64,000 nucleotides of DNA from Desemzia incerta (GTDB lineage Bacteria; Bacillota; Bacilli; Lactobacillales; Carnobacteriaceae), in the NCBI RefSeq assembly GCF_900115825.1, contig NZ_FOXW01000003.1:62001-126000 (forward strand). The letters run 5' to 3'. Under the pieces are notes generated by a model. It was given only the letters and a program-made list of their open reading frames with translations. It did not search any database and was not told where the DNA came from. The position numbers were made by a program, and so were the translations under genes. Of the stretch, positions 29,988-39,138 are shown piece by piece (position 1 is the first letter of the stretch; each line of letters begins with the position of its first letter).

Positions 29988-31220
29988 ATGTTTACAAAGG
30001 AACAGATTTTTGAAGATATCCAAAAAATTATGGGTGAAGACTATGCAGGATACATAGACTGCAAGCCATTGAATCATCCTGAAAATTATAAGGTATCCAA
30101 TGACATGAGTGATCAAGAATTTGAAGAAATGATTCAAGATTATTTATTGGATTTTAATGATGGGCATTTATGGCTCTCTGCAAAGAACAGTAAAGTACCA
30201 TTCATTGGGTTTTCTGTCAGACGGTATGAAGAAGTATTGTATGTTACCAGTAATCAGCAAGAACAGCGCTTAAAAATCGGTGATAAGATTACGATGATTG
30301 ACGGAGTCAGTATTCCAGAATTAGCCATTACTTATAATAAGCTATTGGAAGATGACATCCCAGAACGCCAACTATGGAATGCTGTTTTGAGTAAATTGAA
30401 AACGGTAAAAGTGATCAGTGAAGAGAATTCATACGTATTGACTCTGGCAGATTACGAAAGACTCCCTTATACACCTGAATATTCATTCCAACAAATCAAT
30501 TCGGACATTGCTTATATTAAGCTGACTGATTTTGCTCAAGAAGCGCCAATTAAAAAGCTTCTGAACAAGAATCAAAAAGCTTTAGAAAGCAGTGATAACT
30601 TGATTATTGATGTAAGAGTAAATAAAGGGGGAAACGATTCATTTTACTTTTCTCTATTGGACTACATGTTTGCTGAACCCACTTGGTTTTCAAGTTTATT
30701 TGCAGAAGATCAGCAAATGTCTACCAATCATACCGAACGAAATTATCAGCTTTGGATTCCAGTATTGAAGGACTATTTAGAACAAGAGTTGGATGACCTT
30801 ACAACAAATATGTTGAAAGAAGAAATTGCATTATTTGAGGAGAATAAAGGAAAAGGGTTAATCAAAATGATAGATGATGACGACTACCTAATCAAAGGAA
30901 ACGCGACACCAGCAAATGTTTATGTATTATCAGATGTTTATTGCGGAAGCTCTGGAGATACGCTTGTTGCAAATGCAAAAAAATCGCCTAAAGTTACGGT
31001 AGTGGGACGCTCTACAATGGGTACCATCGATTACGTAAATGTGGTTACTATGGATTATGGGAAATACGAATTCAATTACAGTATTGCGAAGATGGATCAA
31101 AAATACGCGACAAATGGCAAAGGAATTGCACCCGACATCTATATTCCTTGGACACCCGAACATCTGAAAGAAGACGTTGATTTAACTTATGTACTTGAAT
31201 TGATTGAAAAGCAAAGATAA
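29988..31220 (+). CDS. S41 family peptidase, cytosolic paralogue A
   Basis: 410-aa member of peptidase family S41 (tail-specific/C-terminal-processing type). Conserved DFNDGHLWL near residue 60 is the family N-terminal motif; the PDZ-like segment follows (IGDKITMIDGVSIPEL), and the serine protease core has VYCGSSGDTLV with the probable catalytic serine and VGRSTMGTIDY. There is no signal peptide, so it should act in the cytosol, unlike most CtpA enzymes. ATG 29988 follows AAAGGA. A close paralogue lies at 35.8 kb and a lipoprotein member at 37.2 kb. Substrate unknown. Confidence 0.8.
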   Translation: MFTKEQIFEDIQKIMGEDYAGYIDCKPLNHPENYKVSNDMSDQEFEEMIQDYLLDFNDGHLWLSAKNSKVPFIGFSVRRYEEVLYVTSNQQEQRLKIGDKITMIDGVSIPELAITYNKLLEDDIPERQLWNAVLSKLKTVKVISEENSYVLTLADYERLPYTPEYSFQQINSDIAYIKLTDFAQEAPIKKLLNKNQKALESSDNLIIDVRVNKGGNDSFYFSLLDYMFAEPTWFSSLFAEDQQMSTNHTERNYQLWIPVLKDYLEQELDDLTTNMLKEEIALFEENKGKGLIKMIDDDDYLIKGNATPANVYVLSDVYCGSSGDTLVANAKKSPKVTVVGRSTMGTIDYVNVVTMDYGKYEFNYSIAKMDQKYATNGKGIAPDIYIPWTPEHLKEDVDLTYVLELIEKQR

Positions 31221-31245
31221 CCATATCATCAATAAGGAGGATGTA

Positions 31246-31992
31246 ATGATTTTACATACAGATGTGCGTGGAGAAGGGACGCCTTTAATGCTGTTTCATT
31301 CATTTGGCAATACTGGCTCTTCTATGAATGAAGAAGTCATGCAGTTTTTTGTCGATAAAAAGTATCAAGTCTTTCGTCCAGATTTAAGAGGACACGGCGG
31401 ATCTGTGGGAGAGATAAAAAATTATTTTAGTTATGCGGCAGATGATGTGAAAGATACATTAAATTTTTTTGGAATTAAAAAATGTCATATAGCAGGTGTT
31501 TCTTATGGCGGTATTGAAGCACTGTTGTTTGCACAAAAATATCCTGATTACGTGAGTTCACTGACTGTATCAGGCATTTTTCCAATCAAGCCTACAGGTT
31601 GGGAGCAAAGCGAACAAGAAGAAGCTGAAGGATTAAAGAGTATTCGATCCAATAGCGATATAGCGTCTATTTTAGACGAGATGCATGGTGATGGTGATTG
31701 GAGAAGTTTATTTCAGTCTGTGATTGAAGGTGGAGAAGATTACCCATTTGATCAAGTAAGCAACGTTTCCGATATTAGTGTACCAATGCTCTGTATTTCC
31801 GGCGGCTCTTCTAAAAAGGAAGTAGCTAATGCGTTAAATTTCAAGAGACTCAATCCTGATATCCACATTTCTGTCATTCCTTTTGCAGGGCACTTAGTTT
31901 CTGAAGATCAACCTTTGATATATGCGCAGACCCTTCATTGCTTTGTAGGCGAAGTAGAGAGAAATAAAAAGAAGGGAACTGATTTGTCGTAG
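31246..31992 (+). CDS. Alpha/beta hydrolase
   Basis: 248-aa alpha/beta-hydrolase fold enzyme. The oxyanion region is LFHSFGNTGSS, DLRGHGGS is typical, the nucleophile elbow is GVSYGG (Ser), and the C-terminal catalytic histidine is in FAGHLVSEDQP. TAAGGAGG is 6 nt before ATG 31246, so the longer frame from 31204 is rejected. Close to the 3-oxoadipate enol-lactonase/esterase-like branch, but substrate cannot be told. It follows the S41 gene by 25 bp and may be cotranscribed. Confidence 0.85.
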   Translation: MILHTDVRGEGTPLMLFHSFGNTGSSMNEEVMQFFVDKKYQVFRPDLRGHGGSVGEIKNYFSYAADDVKDTLNFFGIKKCHIAGVSYGGIEALLFAQKYPDYVSSLTVSGIFPIKPTGWEQSEQEEAEGLKSIRSNSDIASILDEMHGDGDWRSLFQSVIEGGEDYPFDQVSNVSDISVPMLCISGGSSKKEVANALNFKRLNPDIHISVIPFAGHLVSEDQPLIYAQTLHCFVGEVERNKKKGTDLS

Positions 31993-32061
31993 ATTATTTT
32001 ATACATACGACTGGACATTCTAAGTGTCTCAAGACTTGATTTGTTAGGAGCTGCTATATTA

Positions 32062-32613
32062 ATGGATATTGAAATTAGAATGAAAGATAATTCAACGATA
32101 ACAGACGAAGAGCTGAAGGATATTGAACAGTTGTTTAACAATGAATACACTGATGAAGATGATGTCTGGGAGAAAAATGCTCCTTATGGATTCTCACCGT
32201 CAGATATTCGGGCCATGGCTTACATGAATGGTAAATTAATTGGGCATATTGGTGCAGACAAAAGATGGATAGCCGTAGGAAAAAGCAAGGTAAAAGTTGC
32301 AGGTATTGGTGGTGTATTAGTAGAAAGAGATTATCGTGGTTTTGGGATAGCTAAAATGTTAATGCATCAGTTGATAAATAACCTGCAACAAAAGGAATAT
32401 GCTCACTTTGGATACTTAGGTTGTAGAGAAGAAGTTGTTTCTTTTTATAATTCATGCGGATTTGAAAGAATTGACCGAACTGAAACGGTGAAAAAAAACT
32501 ACTCTAATGAGTATATGACGAGAACCGGTTTTCCTATTCTTATCTGCTCGATTACAAAAGATGTGAGTACATTTCCAACTGGTAATATTTATTTGCATGG
32601 TACGGCATGGTAA
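32062..32613 (+). CDS. GNAT acetyltransferase, AAC(2')/NodA-like
   Basis: 183-aa acetyl-CoA dependent transferase. The CoA loop is RDYRGFGIAKMLM (RxxGxG/A type). The layout resembles aminoglycoside 2'-N-acetyltransferases: GIGGVLVERDYRG, then LGCREEVVSFYNSCGF, then a closing GNIYLHGTAW that matches the family's terminal G-x-I/V-x-L-x-G-x-x-W. Whether it acetylates an antibiotic is not known; most such GNATs in genomes are uncharacterised. ATG 32062 is preferred over TTG 32041, though both are weakly spaced from TAGGAG. Confidence 0.6.
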   Translation: MDIEIRMKDNSTITDEELKDIEQLFNNEYTDEDDVWEKNAPYGFSPSDIRAMAYMNGKLIGHIGADKRWIAVGKSKVKVAGIGGVLVERDYRGFGIAKMLMHQLINNLQQKEYAHFGYLGCREEVVSFYNSCGFERIDRTETVKKNYSNEYMTRTGFPILICSITKDVSTFPTGNIYLHGTAW

Positions 32614-32714
32614 TACTAGGAATGAATAGTGATACATAGATAGAATCAACTTAATTCTTTCAAATCACAAAACTATTAAAGCATACATTAACTTCACTAA
32701 GGAAGTGATATGAG

Positions 32715-33164
32715 ATGATTGAATTTGTACCAGTTAATGAAGAAAATTTTAAGGATGTAATCCATTTAGAAATTGCTGAGAAGCAGAAATATTTTGTTGC
32801 TCCTAATGTCCATTCTTTAGCGGAATGTTATTTGTATCGCAATAATAATGATGTATTTCCCTATGCTATACAGGACGGAAATAAGGTTGTAGGTTTTCTA
32901 TTGTTAGATATAGATGAGGATGAAAAAGAAATCATGATTTGGCGTATGATGATTGGAAAACAATATCAAGGGAAAGGCCATGGCCGAGCAACGATAAGAA
33001 AAGTTATACAAATGAGTAAAGAAAAAAATAAATACACTGTTTTAATTGCAGATTATGTTAAAGGTAATGAAGTAATGGGAAATCTATTGCGTTCAGAAGG
33101 ATTTAGAGACTATTCTTTTAATAAAGAAGATAACGAATATGTTTTACATTATGAACTTAAATAA
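32715..33164 (+). CDS. GNAT acetyltransferase, BltD-like (polyamine type)
   Basis: 149-aa GNAT. FVAPNVHSLAECYLY and the CoA loop QYQGKGHGRATI resemble spermine/spermidine acetyltransferases such as BltD and diamine acetyltransferase PaiA. ATG follows AAGGAAG. Part of a run of small acetyltransferase and ASCH genes. Polyamine acetylation is inference from resemblance only. Confidence 0.75.
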   Translation: MIEFVPVNEENFKDVIHLEIAEKQKYFVAPNVHSLAECYLYRNNNDVFPYAIQDGNKVVGFLLLDIDEDEKEIMIWRMMIGKQYQGKGHGRATIRKVIQMSKEKNKYTVLIADYVKGNEVMGNLLRSEGFRDYSFNKEDNEYVLHYELK

Positions 33165-33196
33165 TTTTTTAATCTATAGAATGAGAGGGAATATGA

Positions 33197-33640
33197 ATGA
33201 AAGCAACAGAATTATGGGAGCAATTTATTAGGGACTATCCAGAACAAAAGAATGCTAACTATGAAGCTTGGAGTTATGGTGCGTATCCTGACGAATTAGC
33301 TGAATTAACTTTACAAGGAGTTAAAACGGCTACGACTTCAGGATATGAACTGTATGAAATAGAGGATGAAGCGATACCGCAAGAAAATGAATTAAGCATC
33401 ATTTTAGATGGAAATGGCAATGCTGTTTGTATTATCAAAATAACAAATGTCTATGTGACTTCTTTCAATAAAGTATCAAAAGATCATGCATTTAAAGAGG
33501 GCGAAGGCGATAGAACTTTGGATTATTGGAGAAAAGTGCATATTGACTTCTTTTCAAAAGAATATGCAAATAACAACCGGGTTTTCGATGAAGAAGCTTT
33601 AGTAGTGTGTGCAGAATTCGAGGTTGTCTATAAACCTTAG
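33197..33640 (+). CDS. ASCH domain protein (YhfF-like)
   Basis: 147-aa protein that is almost entirely an ASCH domain, a PUA-like RNA-binding fold. Motifs: AWSYGAYPDELAELTLQGVKTATTS, here cited by position 24-48, and GEGDRTLDYWRKVHIDFF at about 105-122, characteristic of the YhfF subfamily. Some ASCH proteins have nucleoside/RNA amidohydrolase activity. ATG follows GAGAGGG; located between two GNAT genes. Confidence 0.85.
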   Translation: MKATELWEQFIRDYPEQKNANYEAWSYGAYPDELAELTLQGVKTATTSGYELYEIEDEAIPQENELSIILDGNGNAVCIIKITNVYVTSFNKVSKDHAFKEGEGDRTLDYWRKVHIDFFSKEYANNNRVFDEEALVVCAEFEVVYKP

Positions 33641-33655
33641 TTAGGAGTGGGCACT

Positions 33656-34501
33656 ATGTTTATTCTATATAAACCAACCTTCGATGAAGCAATAAATCAA
33701 CTATTAAAAACTACTTCTTACTCTTTAATTTGGGGTAAGGAAGCAAAGATAACTTTTCTATCTATAGAAAACGAAAATCTTATAGGGATAGGAAGCTTAT
33801 GGAAAAATTCAATTCACCCTTACAGAGAGTACATAGGAATTTATATTCACCCAGACTATCGCAAGAAAGGAATCGGGAGAGAACTTTTTGATCAGTTGTA
33901 TCTAACTTCAGATACTAAAAAGCTTCAAGTCTCCGTTAAATCAACAGATCATGCAGCTACAAATTTTTTAATCAAGTGTGGATTCGAATTAGTACGGAAA
34001 TGTTATACACCCAATTTAACGGGAGCGAAAATCAGCAACCTAGAAACATCTCAAGTAAATGGAGAGATCTATTCATTAGGAATGGTGACTGATAAAATTC
34101 AGGATCAAGCCTTTAAATTGCAATTGAAAAATTATATAGATTTTCATAAAAGAATCAATCCATTACGAGAAGACATCACAACGGCTCAGTGGAAGGAAAT
34201 AATAATCGATGATTTAAATTTCCAGGAGTCTAAATTACTTATAAAGAATAAAGAAATTAAAGCTTATGTATTTTGTTACAGTACAGAAAGTGATAACGAG
34301 ATAGAAATAGGATATATTGGCGGAACTGACATTTACGATATCAAAAACTATATGCAATTTTATAAAAAAGTAATCGATGATCTGATAGCTCAATTTGAGA
34401 TAGTAAACATTGAAGCTGATGACGTAGATCCTTATGCTTTTGCTACATTGAAATGTTTTAAGTATGATGCTAGTTTGTCATTAGATGCTTATATTTTGTA
34501 G
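33656..34501 (+). CDS. GNAT family protein with long C-terminal extension
   Basis: 281 aa. An N-terminal GNAT domain (about 1-125) has IGIYIHPDYRKKGIGRELFDQL. The remaining 150 residues look like a degenerate second GNAT-like half (IEIGYIGGTDIYDIKNYMQF) without a clear CoA loop. The start is ATG 33656 with TTAGGAG at 8 nt; GTG 33647 is too close. Bidomain GNATs of this type often pair one active with one structural half. Substrate unknown. Confidence 0.75.
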   Translation: MFILYKPTFDEAINQLLKTTSYSLIWGKEAKITFLSIENENLIGIGSLWKNSIHPYREYIGIYIHPDYRKKGIGRELFDQLYLTSDTKKLQVSVKSTDHAATNFLIKCGFELVRKCYTPNLTGAKISNLETSQVNGEIYSLGMVTDKIQDQAFKLQLKNYIDFHKRINPLREDITTAQWKEIIIDDLNFQESKLLIKNKEIKAYVFCYSTESDNEIEIGYIGGTDIYDIKNYMQFYKKVIDDLIAQFEIVNIEADDVDPYAFATLKCFKYDASLSLDAYIL

Positions 34502-34555
34502 AAAGGAACAATGATTTTTTCATCCATTTCAAAAAGTTAAGACAGGGAGAATCTG

Positions 34556-35124
34556 TTGCTTATGAATAAGGCAATAATTTGGGATCTTTTAGGTACTTTA
34601 GGTGCAGATAGTCAGACTCTAATAAATAATAATTTTAAATTCTTTGACCAAGCTGTACTAGCGTTGCAAAAAGCTGACGAGAATGGTTTTCTAAATATAA
34701 TAATTACGAATCAAAGTCATATCGCTCATGAGCGAATGACACTGGAAGAATACAATGATTCTCTAGGAAAATTATTGAATAAATTAGAAAATGAAGGGGT
34801 TAAGATAGCAGAAGTCTATACTTGTCCTCATGCTAGAAAAGATAACTGTAATTGTAAAAAGCCTCTGCCTTTTTTTGTTAGGGAAGCTATAAAAAATATG
34901 ATTTAGACTCGAAAAAATGTTATGTAGTAGGAGATTCTGGGGAAAATGATATGCTCCTTGCTAAAAATTCCGATATGAAAAGCGTTCTAGTCTTAACAGG
35001 TGAAGGAATTGAAAGTTTAACAAAAAATAGGCACTTATGGAATGAAACAAAACCAACTCATATTGCAGAAGATTGTTTAGATGCTATAGAGAAAATTCTT
35101 TTTAAACAAATCGAGGATTTATGA
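34556..35124 (+). pseudogene. HAD-IIIA phosphatase (GmhB/HisB-like), frameshifted
   Basis: Two frames together make one HAD hydrolase. The first part (to the stop at 34906) has motif I WDLLGTLG, motif II IITNQS and the zinc-loop-like CPHARKDNCNCKKPLP. After a -1 shift at ATAAAAAAT (about 34890-34897) the frame continues with CYVVGDSGENDMLLAKNS (motif IV) to 35124. The junction heptamer is A AAA AAT in the reading frame, so either a one-base deletion or programmed slippage. Motif I has L where the +2 general-acid Asp should be, so phosphatase activity is doubtful. The start may be TTG 34556 or ATG 34562. Confidence 0.75.
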
Positions 35125-35234
35125 AATCTTTTATTCTAGCAGGAGAAAATTCGCCCATTTCTAAAGAACTTTTGCAAAATACATTCAATGAATCTATTGA
35201 AGAACCTAATGTAATCTTTGGGGTTATTAAATAA
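35121..35234 (+). CDS. Short unknown ORF coupled to the HAD gene
   Basis: 37 codons beginning MKSFILAGENSPISKE; its ATG overlaps the TGA of the frameshifted HAD frame (ATGA). That junction suggests translational coupling and a real reading frame, perhaps the 5' remnant of a longer gene. I recognise no family. Confidence 0.35.
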   Translation: MKSFILAGENSPISKELLQNTFNESIEEPNVIFGVIK

Positions 35235-35254
35235 GATGGGGGAGAGGTGATACT

Positions 35255-35734
35255 GTGAGGAAATTTAAAGATTTAGAATTTGAAGACCAATTACGTTTTT
35301 ATGAACGGCTATTCAAAACTCCTGTGCTGATAGTTTTAATTTCCTTAATCACATATGAAGCAAATTATGTCCTGATAGGTTATTTACTCCTGATAAATAT
35401 AATTGCAGACTTAATCTTTTTTGGCATTTTAGATTATCAAAAAAATTATCATTACTATAATTTGATACGAGATGCTGGTTGTTTATTTATAGCAAATTAT
35501 CTGACAACATCTTTTATGGTTCCAACTATTCTTTCTTTGATGAACAAAGTTGGCCTTTTACCTGCTACTAGCTTTTGGGTGAATTCTGTAGCTGCTATGA
35601 TATCTGTATGGGTGTTATTTTTACTTTGGTATATAATAATTTGCATTCAAAGAAAAATGTCTCCAAATTTTGAGAATTGGAAGTGGAAGCAATCAGGACT
35701 TTTTAGTTCAACATACGGACTTAAGGCGAGATGA
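35255..35734 (+). CDS. Unknown membrane protein, about four helices
   Basis: 159 aa. A charged N-terminus (RKFKDLEFEDQLRFYERLF) is followed by about four hydrophobic segments (around 25-45, 50-65, 72-98, 105-130) and a polar tail. GTG start behind GGGGGAGAGG. No recognised family. Lies between the broken HAD gene and S41 paralogue B. Confidence 0.6.
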   Translation: MRKFKDLEFEDQLRFYERLFKTPVLIVLISLITYEANYVLIGYLLLINIIADLIFFGILDYQKNYHYYNLIRDAGCLFIANYLTTSFMVPTILSLMNKVGLLPATSFWVNSVAAMISVWVLFLLWYIIICIQRKMSPNFENWKWKQSGLFSSTYGLKAR

Positions 35735-35800
35735 AATTCGGAAGAATTAACTATTAAAATTATAACCTATCAGTCTAGGATACTGTAAGAGGAGGCTATT

Positions 35801-37048
35801 ATGCATACAAAAGAAGAAATATTTAAAGATATACAAAAAATTATGAATGAGGATTACGCGGGTTACATCGATAGTCAGGATTTAAATCATCCTGAACTCT
35901 ATACTGTAGCTAATGACATGAGTGAAGAAGGATTTTTGAACACTATTGAGGAATATTTACTAGACTTTAATGATGGGCATTTATGGTTCGAATCAAAAAA
36001 GAAAAATCCAACTTATGTTGGTTTTTCTGTAAGACGCTATGAGAATACTCTATATGTAATAGACGTTTCTAAAGAGAGTAAATTGATAGTTGGAGATGAA
36101 ATTACTCTCATTGATGGAGTCAGCATTAAAGAATTAGGTGAAATACATCAAAAACGTCTAAAAGATACTATTCCGGAAAGACAGAATTGGAATGCAATTC
36201 TAAATAAATCAACTAGTGTACAAGTTATGAGAGGAGATCAATCTTTTGTACTAAATCTTTCCAGTTATGATAAAGAGTATACAAGTGCTGAATATTCATT
36301 TAAGCAAATGGATTCAAACACTGCATACATCAAATTAACTGATTTTGCTCAAGAGGCTCCTATCAGAGAAATAATCAAAAATAACAAAGAAACCTTAGAA
36401 AAAAGTGAAAACTTAATTATTGATGTACGAGTGAACGGGGGCGGAAATGATTCTTTCTATTTTCCTTTATTAGATTACATTTTTGATCAACCGGTTCATT
36501 TCAAAGATTTGTTTGCCGAAGATCAAAATGTGTTCACGAATCATACCGAACGAAACTATCAACTTTGGATTCCAGAATTGAAAGACTACTTAACGCAAGA
36601 ATTAGATGATTATACAAGAGCTATGTTAGAAGAAGAAATAACCATTTTTGAAAAAAACAGAGGGAGGGGATTGATAGAATTATCTGACGATGACGATTAT
36701 CTTATTAATGGGCACTCAATGCCTGAAAATGTTTATGTGTTATCAGATGTCTATTGCGGTAGTTCTGGAGATACATTTGTAGAAAATGTTAAAAAATCAC
36801 CTAAAGTTACGGTAGTAGGACGTTCAACGAGGGGGATTATTGATTATATAAATGTTGTTACAGTAGACTACGGAGAGTACGAGTTTGTTTATAGCATCGC
36901 TAAAATGAATCAAAAATACGCAACCAATGGCATAGGTATCTCACCTGACATCTATATCCCATGGACTCCAGAACATTTGAAAGAAGATAAAGATTTAGCA
37001 TATGTTCTTGAGTTGATTAAAAGTAATTCTTTGAAAAGACAAAAATAG
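35801..37048 (+). CDS. S41 family peptidase, cytosolic paralogue B
   Basis: 415 aa, clearly homologous along its full length to the gene at 29.99 kb: shared DFNDGHLW, KLTDFAQEAPI, VYVLSDVYCGSSGDT, IAKMNQKYATNG and SPDIYIPWTPEHLKED. No signal peptide. ATG behind AAGAGGAGG. The pair with intervening GNAT/ASCH genes looks like a duplication inside a changing region. The third-base differences between copies are many, so the duplication is not recent or one copy was imported. Confidence 0.8.
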   Translation: MHTKEEIFKDIQKIMNEDYAGYIDSQDLNHPELYTVANDMSEEGFLNTIEEYLLDFNDGHLWFESKKKNPTYVGFSVRRYENTLYVIDVSKESKLIVGDEITLIDGVSIKELGEIHQKRLKDTIPERQNWNAILNKSTSVQVMRGDQSFVLNLSSYDKEYTSAEYSFKQMDSNTAYIKLTDFAQEAPIREIIKNNKETLEKSENLIIDVRVNGGGNDSFYFPLLDYIFDQPVHFKDLFAEDQNVFTNHTERNYQLWIPELKDYLTQELDDYTRAMLEEEITIFEKNRGRGLIELSDDDDYLINGHSMPENVYVLSDVYCGSSGDTFVENVKKSPKVTVVGRSTRGIIDYINVVTVDYGEYEFVYSIAKMNQKYATNGIGISPDIYIPWTPEHLKEDKDLAYVLELIKSNSLKRQK

Positions 37049-37057
37049 TTTTTAGCC

Positions 37058-37096
37058 ATTCTATCCATTAAATAGCAGCAAGGGATAGAATTTTTT
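37058..37096 (+). terminator. Terminator after S41 paralogue B
   Basis: ATTCTATCC pairs with GGATAGAAT (9 bp) across a 16-nt loop, followed by T6. Confidence 0.8.
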
Positions 37097-37207
37097 AACA
37101 GGCATCAGTAATCTTTAACTATAGTACTCTATTTTTGAAATTACATATGAGAAGGCGAGTACGTAAATTTATTTATCATTAACAATATTGTTTCCGGAGG
37201 GCAATCG

Positions 37208-39106
37208 ATGAATAAACCAAAGTATAGACGAATACTTAATGTAAAAACGTGGAAAACTATTTTATGGTGCTTTATTTTCTTGTTTTTAACAGCTTGTCAA
37301 ACTGAACAAGAATCATCACAGAAAGAAACTTCAGAAGAGAGACTTGGGAAAAATCAAATTGTTGAAAATGAGTATGCTTTCAGCAAACTATATGGATACA
37401 TTCGCTTTTTTCATCCGAGTGATGAGGCAAGTGATATCAATTGGCACAATTTTGCTATTTATGGAGCGGAAAAAGTTCATAGTTCCCAAACCAATGAAGA
37501 ATTGAGAGAAACGTTAGAAGAACTGTATTTACCTATTGCACCAACCGTCGTTTTCTATGATCCATCGACGGAAGAGGTTCCTGATATTGATACGACAACT
37601 GATGAACTTATTGCTTGGCAACACAAAGGGTTGGCGATGGATGACTTGGCAGGCCCATCTATTTACAGTAGTGAGCGTGTGGAGGCAAAGATAGAGAATG
37701 GTGAATTAATATTGAGTGAAAATGCCTTGTTTAATGATTATCCTAGTAAGGAAGATGTTATAAACGTTCAGTTAACAGACGAACTGGCTGTTAGCATTCC
37801 TCTAACACTCGGAACTGAGAAGATTGAAGGAGAAACAATCAATAACTTAACGCTGAAAGATACACGAACTCTTGGAGGGACCAAAGATAGTATAAATGCC
37901 TTTAAAAATTTACAAAAAGAGTTATCTCGAGTTTCAGAAGACTTAGATGACAAACAAGTTCAATTTGCTGCTACAACAGTCGTATGGAATAATTTCCAAC
38001 ACTTTTACCCAAACTTTCATGTTATGGACACCGATTGGGAAAAACAATTGATAGCTTACTTAGAAAAAACTTATGAGGCTAGTACAAATGAAGATTATAG
38101 GAATGTGTTAATGGAATTACTAGAAAAAACAGGAGATGGGCATGCAAATATCAGCGACACTCGGATTCCTTTCACCAGCTCATTAACTTTAGAATCGAGA
38201 GAATATTGGCCATTTCAGGTAGATGTTATAGATAGTGAAGTTATTTTGACGGTCACAGATGAGGAGTCACCTTTTGAAGAAGGCGACCGATTGATTTCTA
38301 TTGGAGATAAGAATGTAAAAAGTTGGTTAGAAGACGTTACGGATTTTATTCCTGGGTCATCACAGTTGAAGGAATATCGATCACTTCAATACGTTCATGA
38401 ATTATCTGGAGAAGAGATTGTGATTGAAAGAGACGGAACTAAACACACTTTTACAGAGATTGAAAAGTCTAAGGTATCATTAGACGAATTTAAACGAGAC
38501 AGTCCTTTAAAAGAATTGGAAGACAACATATGGTATGTAAATCTTACTCAACCAGTTTTAGATGAAATAAAAGAAAATAGAACGAATTTGAATGCTGCAA
38601 AAGGTATCATTTTTGATTTACGTGGGTACCCATACTCATTTGAAGAAACGTTAGAAATCATTCAACTTCTGACAGACCAAACACTAATTGGACCGATTTT
38701 TCGTTTTCATGGAGCAATTTATCCAGATAGAAAATCTCCAATATTAATTGATGAACAAACTGGATTTGAAGCCGGCAAAGGAACTATTAATAGTGAAATT
38801 GTATTCTTAAGCTATTCAGGGTCTATGAGTATGCCTGAGTACTTCTTAAAGTATGTAAAAAATAACCAATTAGGAACGATTATAGGAGAAGCTACTGCAG
38901 GTGCGGATGGCAATATGTACACATACTCTATACCTGGAAAATTGCTTGGCGGGATTACTATGGCTGAAGTACTCAATACAGATGGTTCTCAAACACATTT
39001 AGTGGGGGTAGAGCCTGATATCTGGGTAGATAGAACTAGAGACGGTATAAAAAGTAAACAGGATGAGTATATTAATAAAGCCCTTGAATACATTCGAGCC
39101 AAATAG
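37208..39106 (+). CDS. S41 family peptidase lipoprotein
   Basis: 632-aa surface lipoprotein: basic N-terminus, hydrophobic stretch and lipobox LTAC at about residue 30, then a 250-residue N-terminal domain of unknown type. The S41 module follows with TGDGHANI, a PDZ-like part (FEEGDRLISIGDKNV), and a catalytic region SYSGSMSMPEYFLKY...GEATAGADGN. ATG behind CCGGAGG. It is more distant from the two cytosolic S41 genes, and its presence beside them suggests a shared peptide or protein-processing theme, which is inference. Confidence 0.82.
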   Translation: MNKPKYRRILNVKTWKTILWCFIFLFLTACQTEQESSQKETSEERLGKNQIVENEYAFSKLYGYIRFFHPSDEASDINWHNFAIYGAEKVHSSQTNEELRETLEELYLPIAPTVVFYDPSTEEVPDIDTTTDELIAWQHKGLAMDDLAGPSIYSSERVEAKIENGELILSENALFNDYPSKEDVINVQLTDELAVSIPLTLGTEKIEGETINNLTLKDTRTLGGTKDSINAFKNLQKELSRVSEDLDDKQVQFAATTVVWNNFQHFYPNFHVMDTDWEKQLIAYLEKTYEASTNEDYRNVLMELLEKTGDGHANISDTRIPFTSSLTLESREYWPFQVDVIDSEVILTVTDEESPFEEGDRLISIGDKNVKSWLEDVTDFIPGSSQLKEYRSLQYVHELSGEEIVIERDGTKHTFTEIEKSKVSLDEFKRDSPLKELEDNIWYVNLTQPVLDEIKENRTNLNAAKGIIFDLRGYPYSFEETLEIIQLLTDQTLIGPIFRFHGAIYPDRKSPILIDEQTGFEAGKGTINSEIVFLSYSGSMSMPEYFLKYVKNNQLGTIIGEATAGADGNMYTYSIPGKLLGGITMAEVLNTDGSQTHLVGVEPDIWVDRTRDGIKSKQDEYINKALEYIRAK

Positions 39107-39138
39107 AAAGGTGAAAAGAAAGGAGTTTGTGAAACTAT

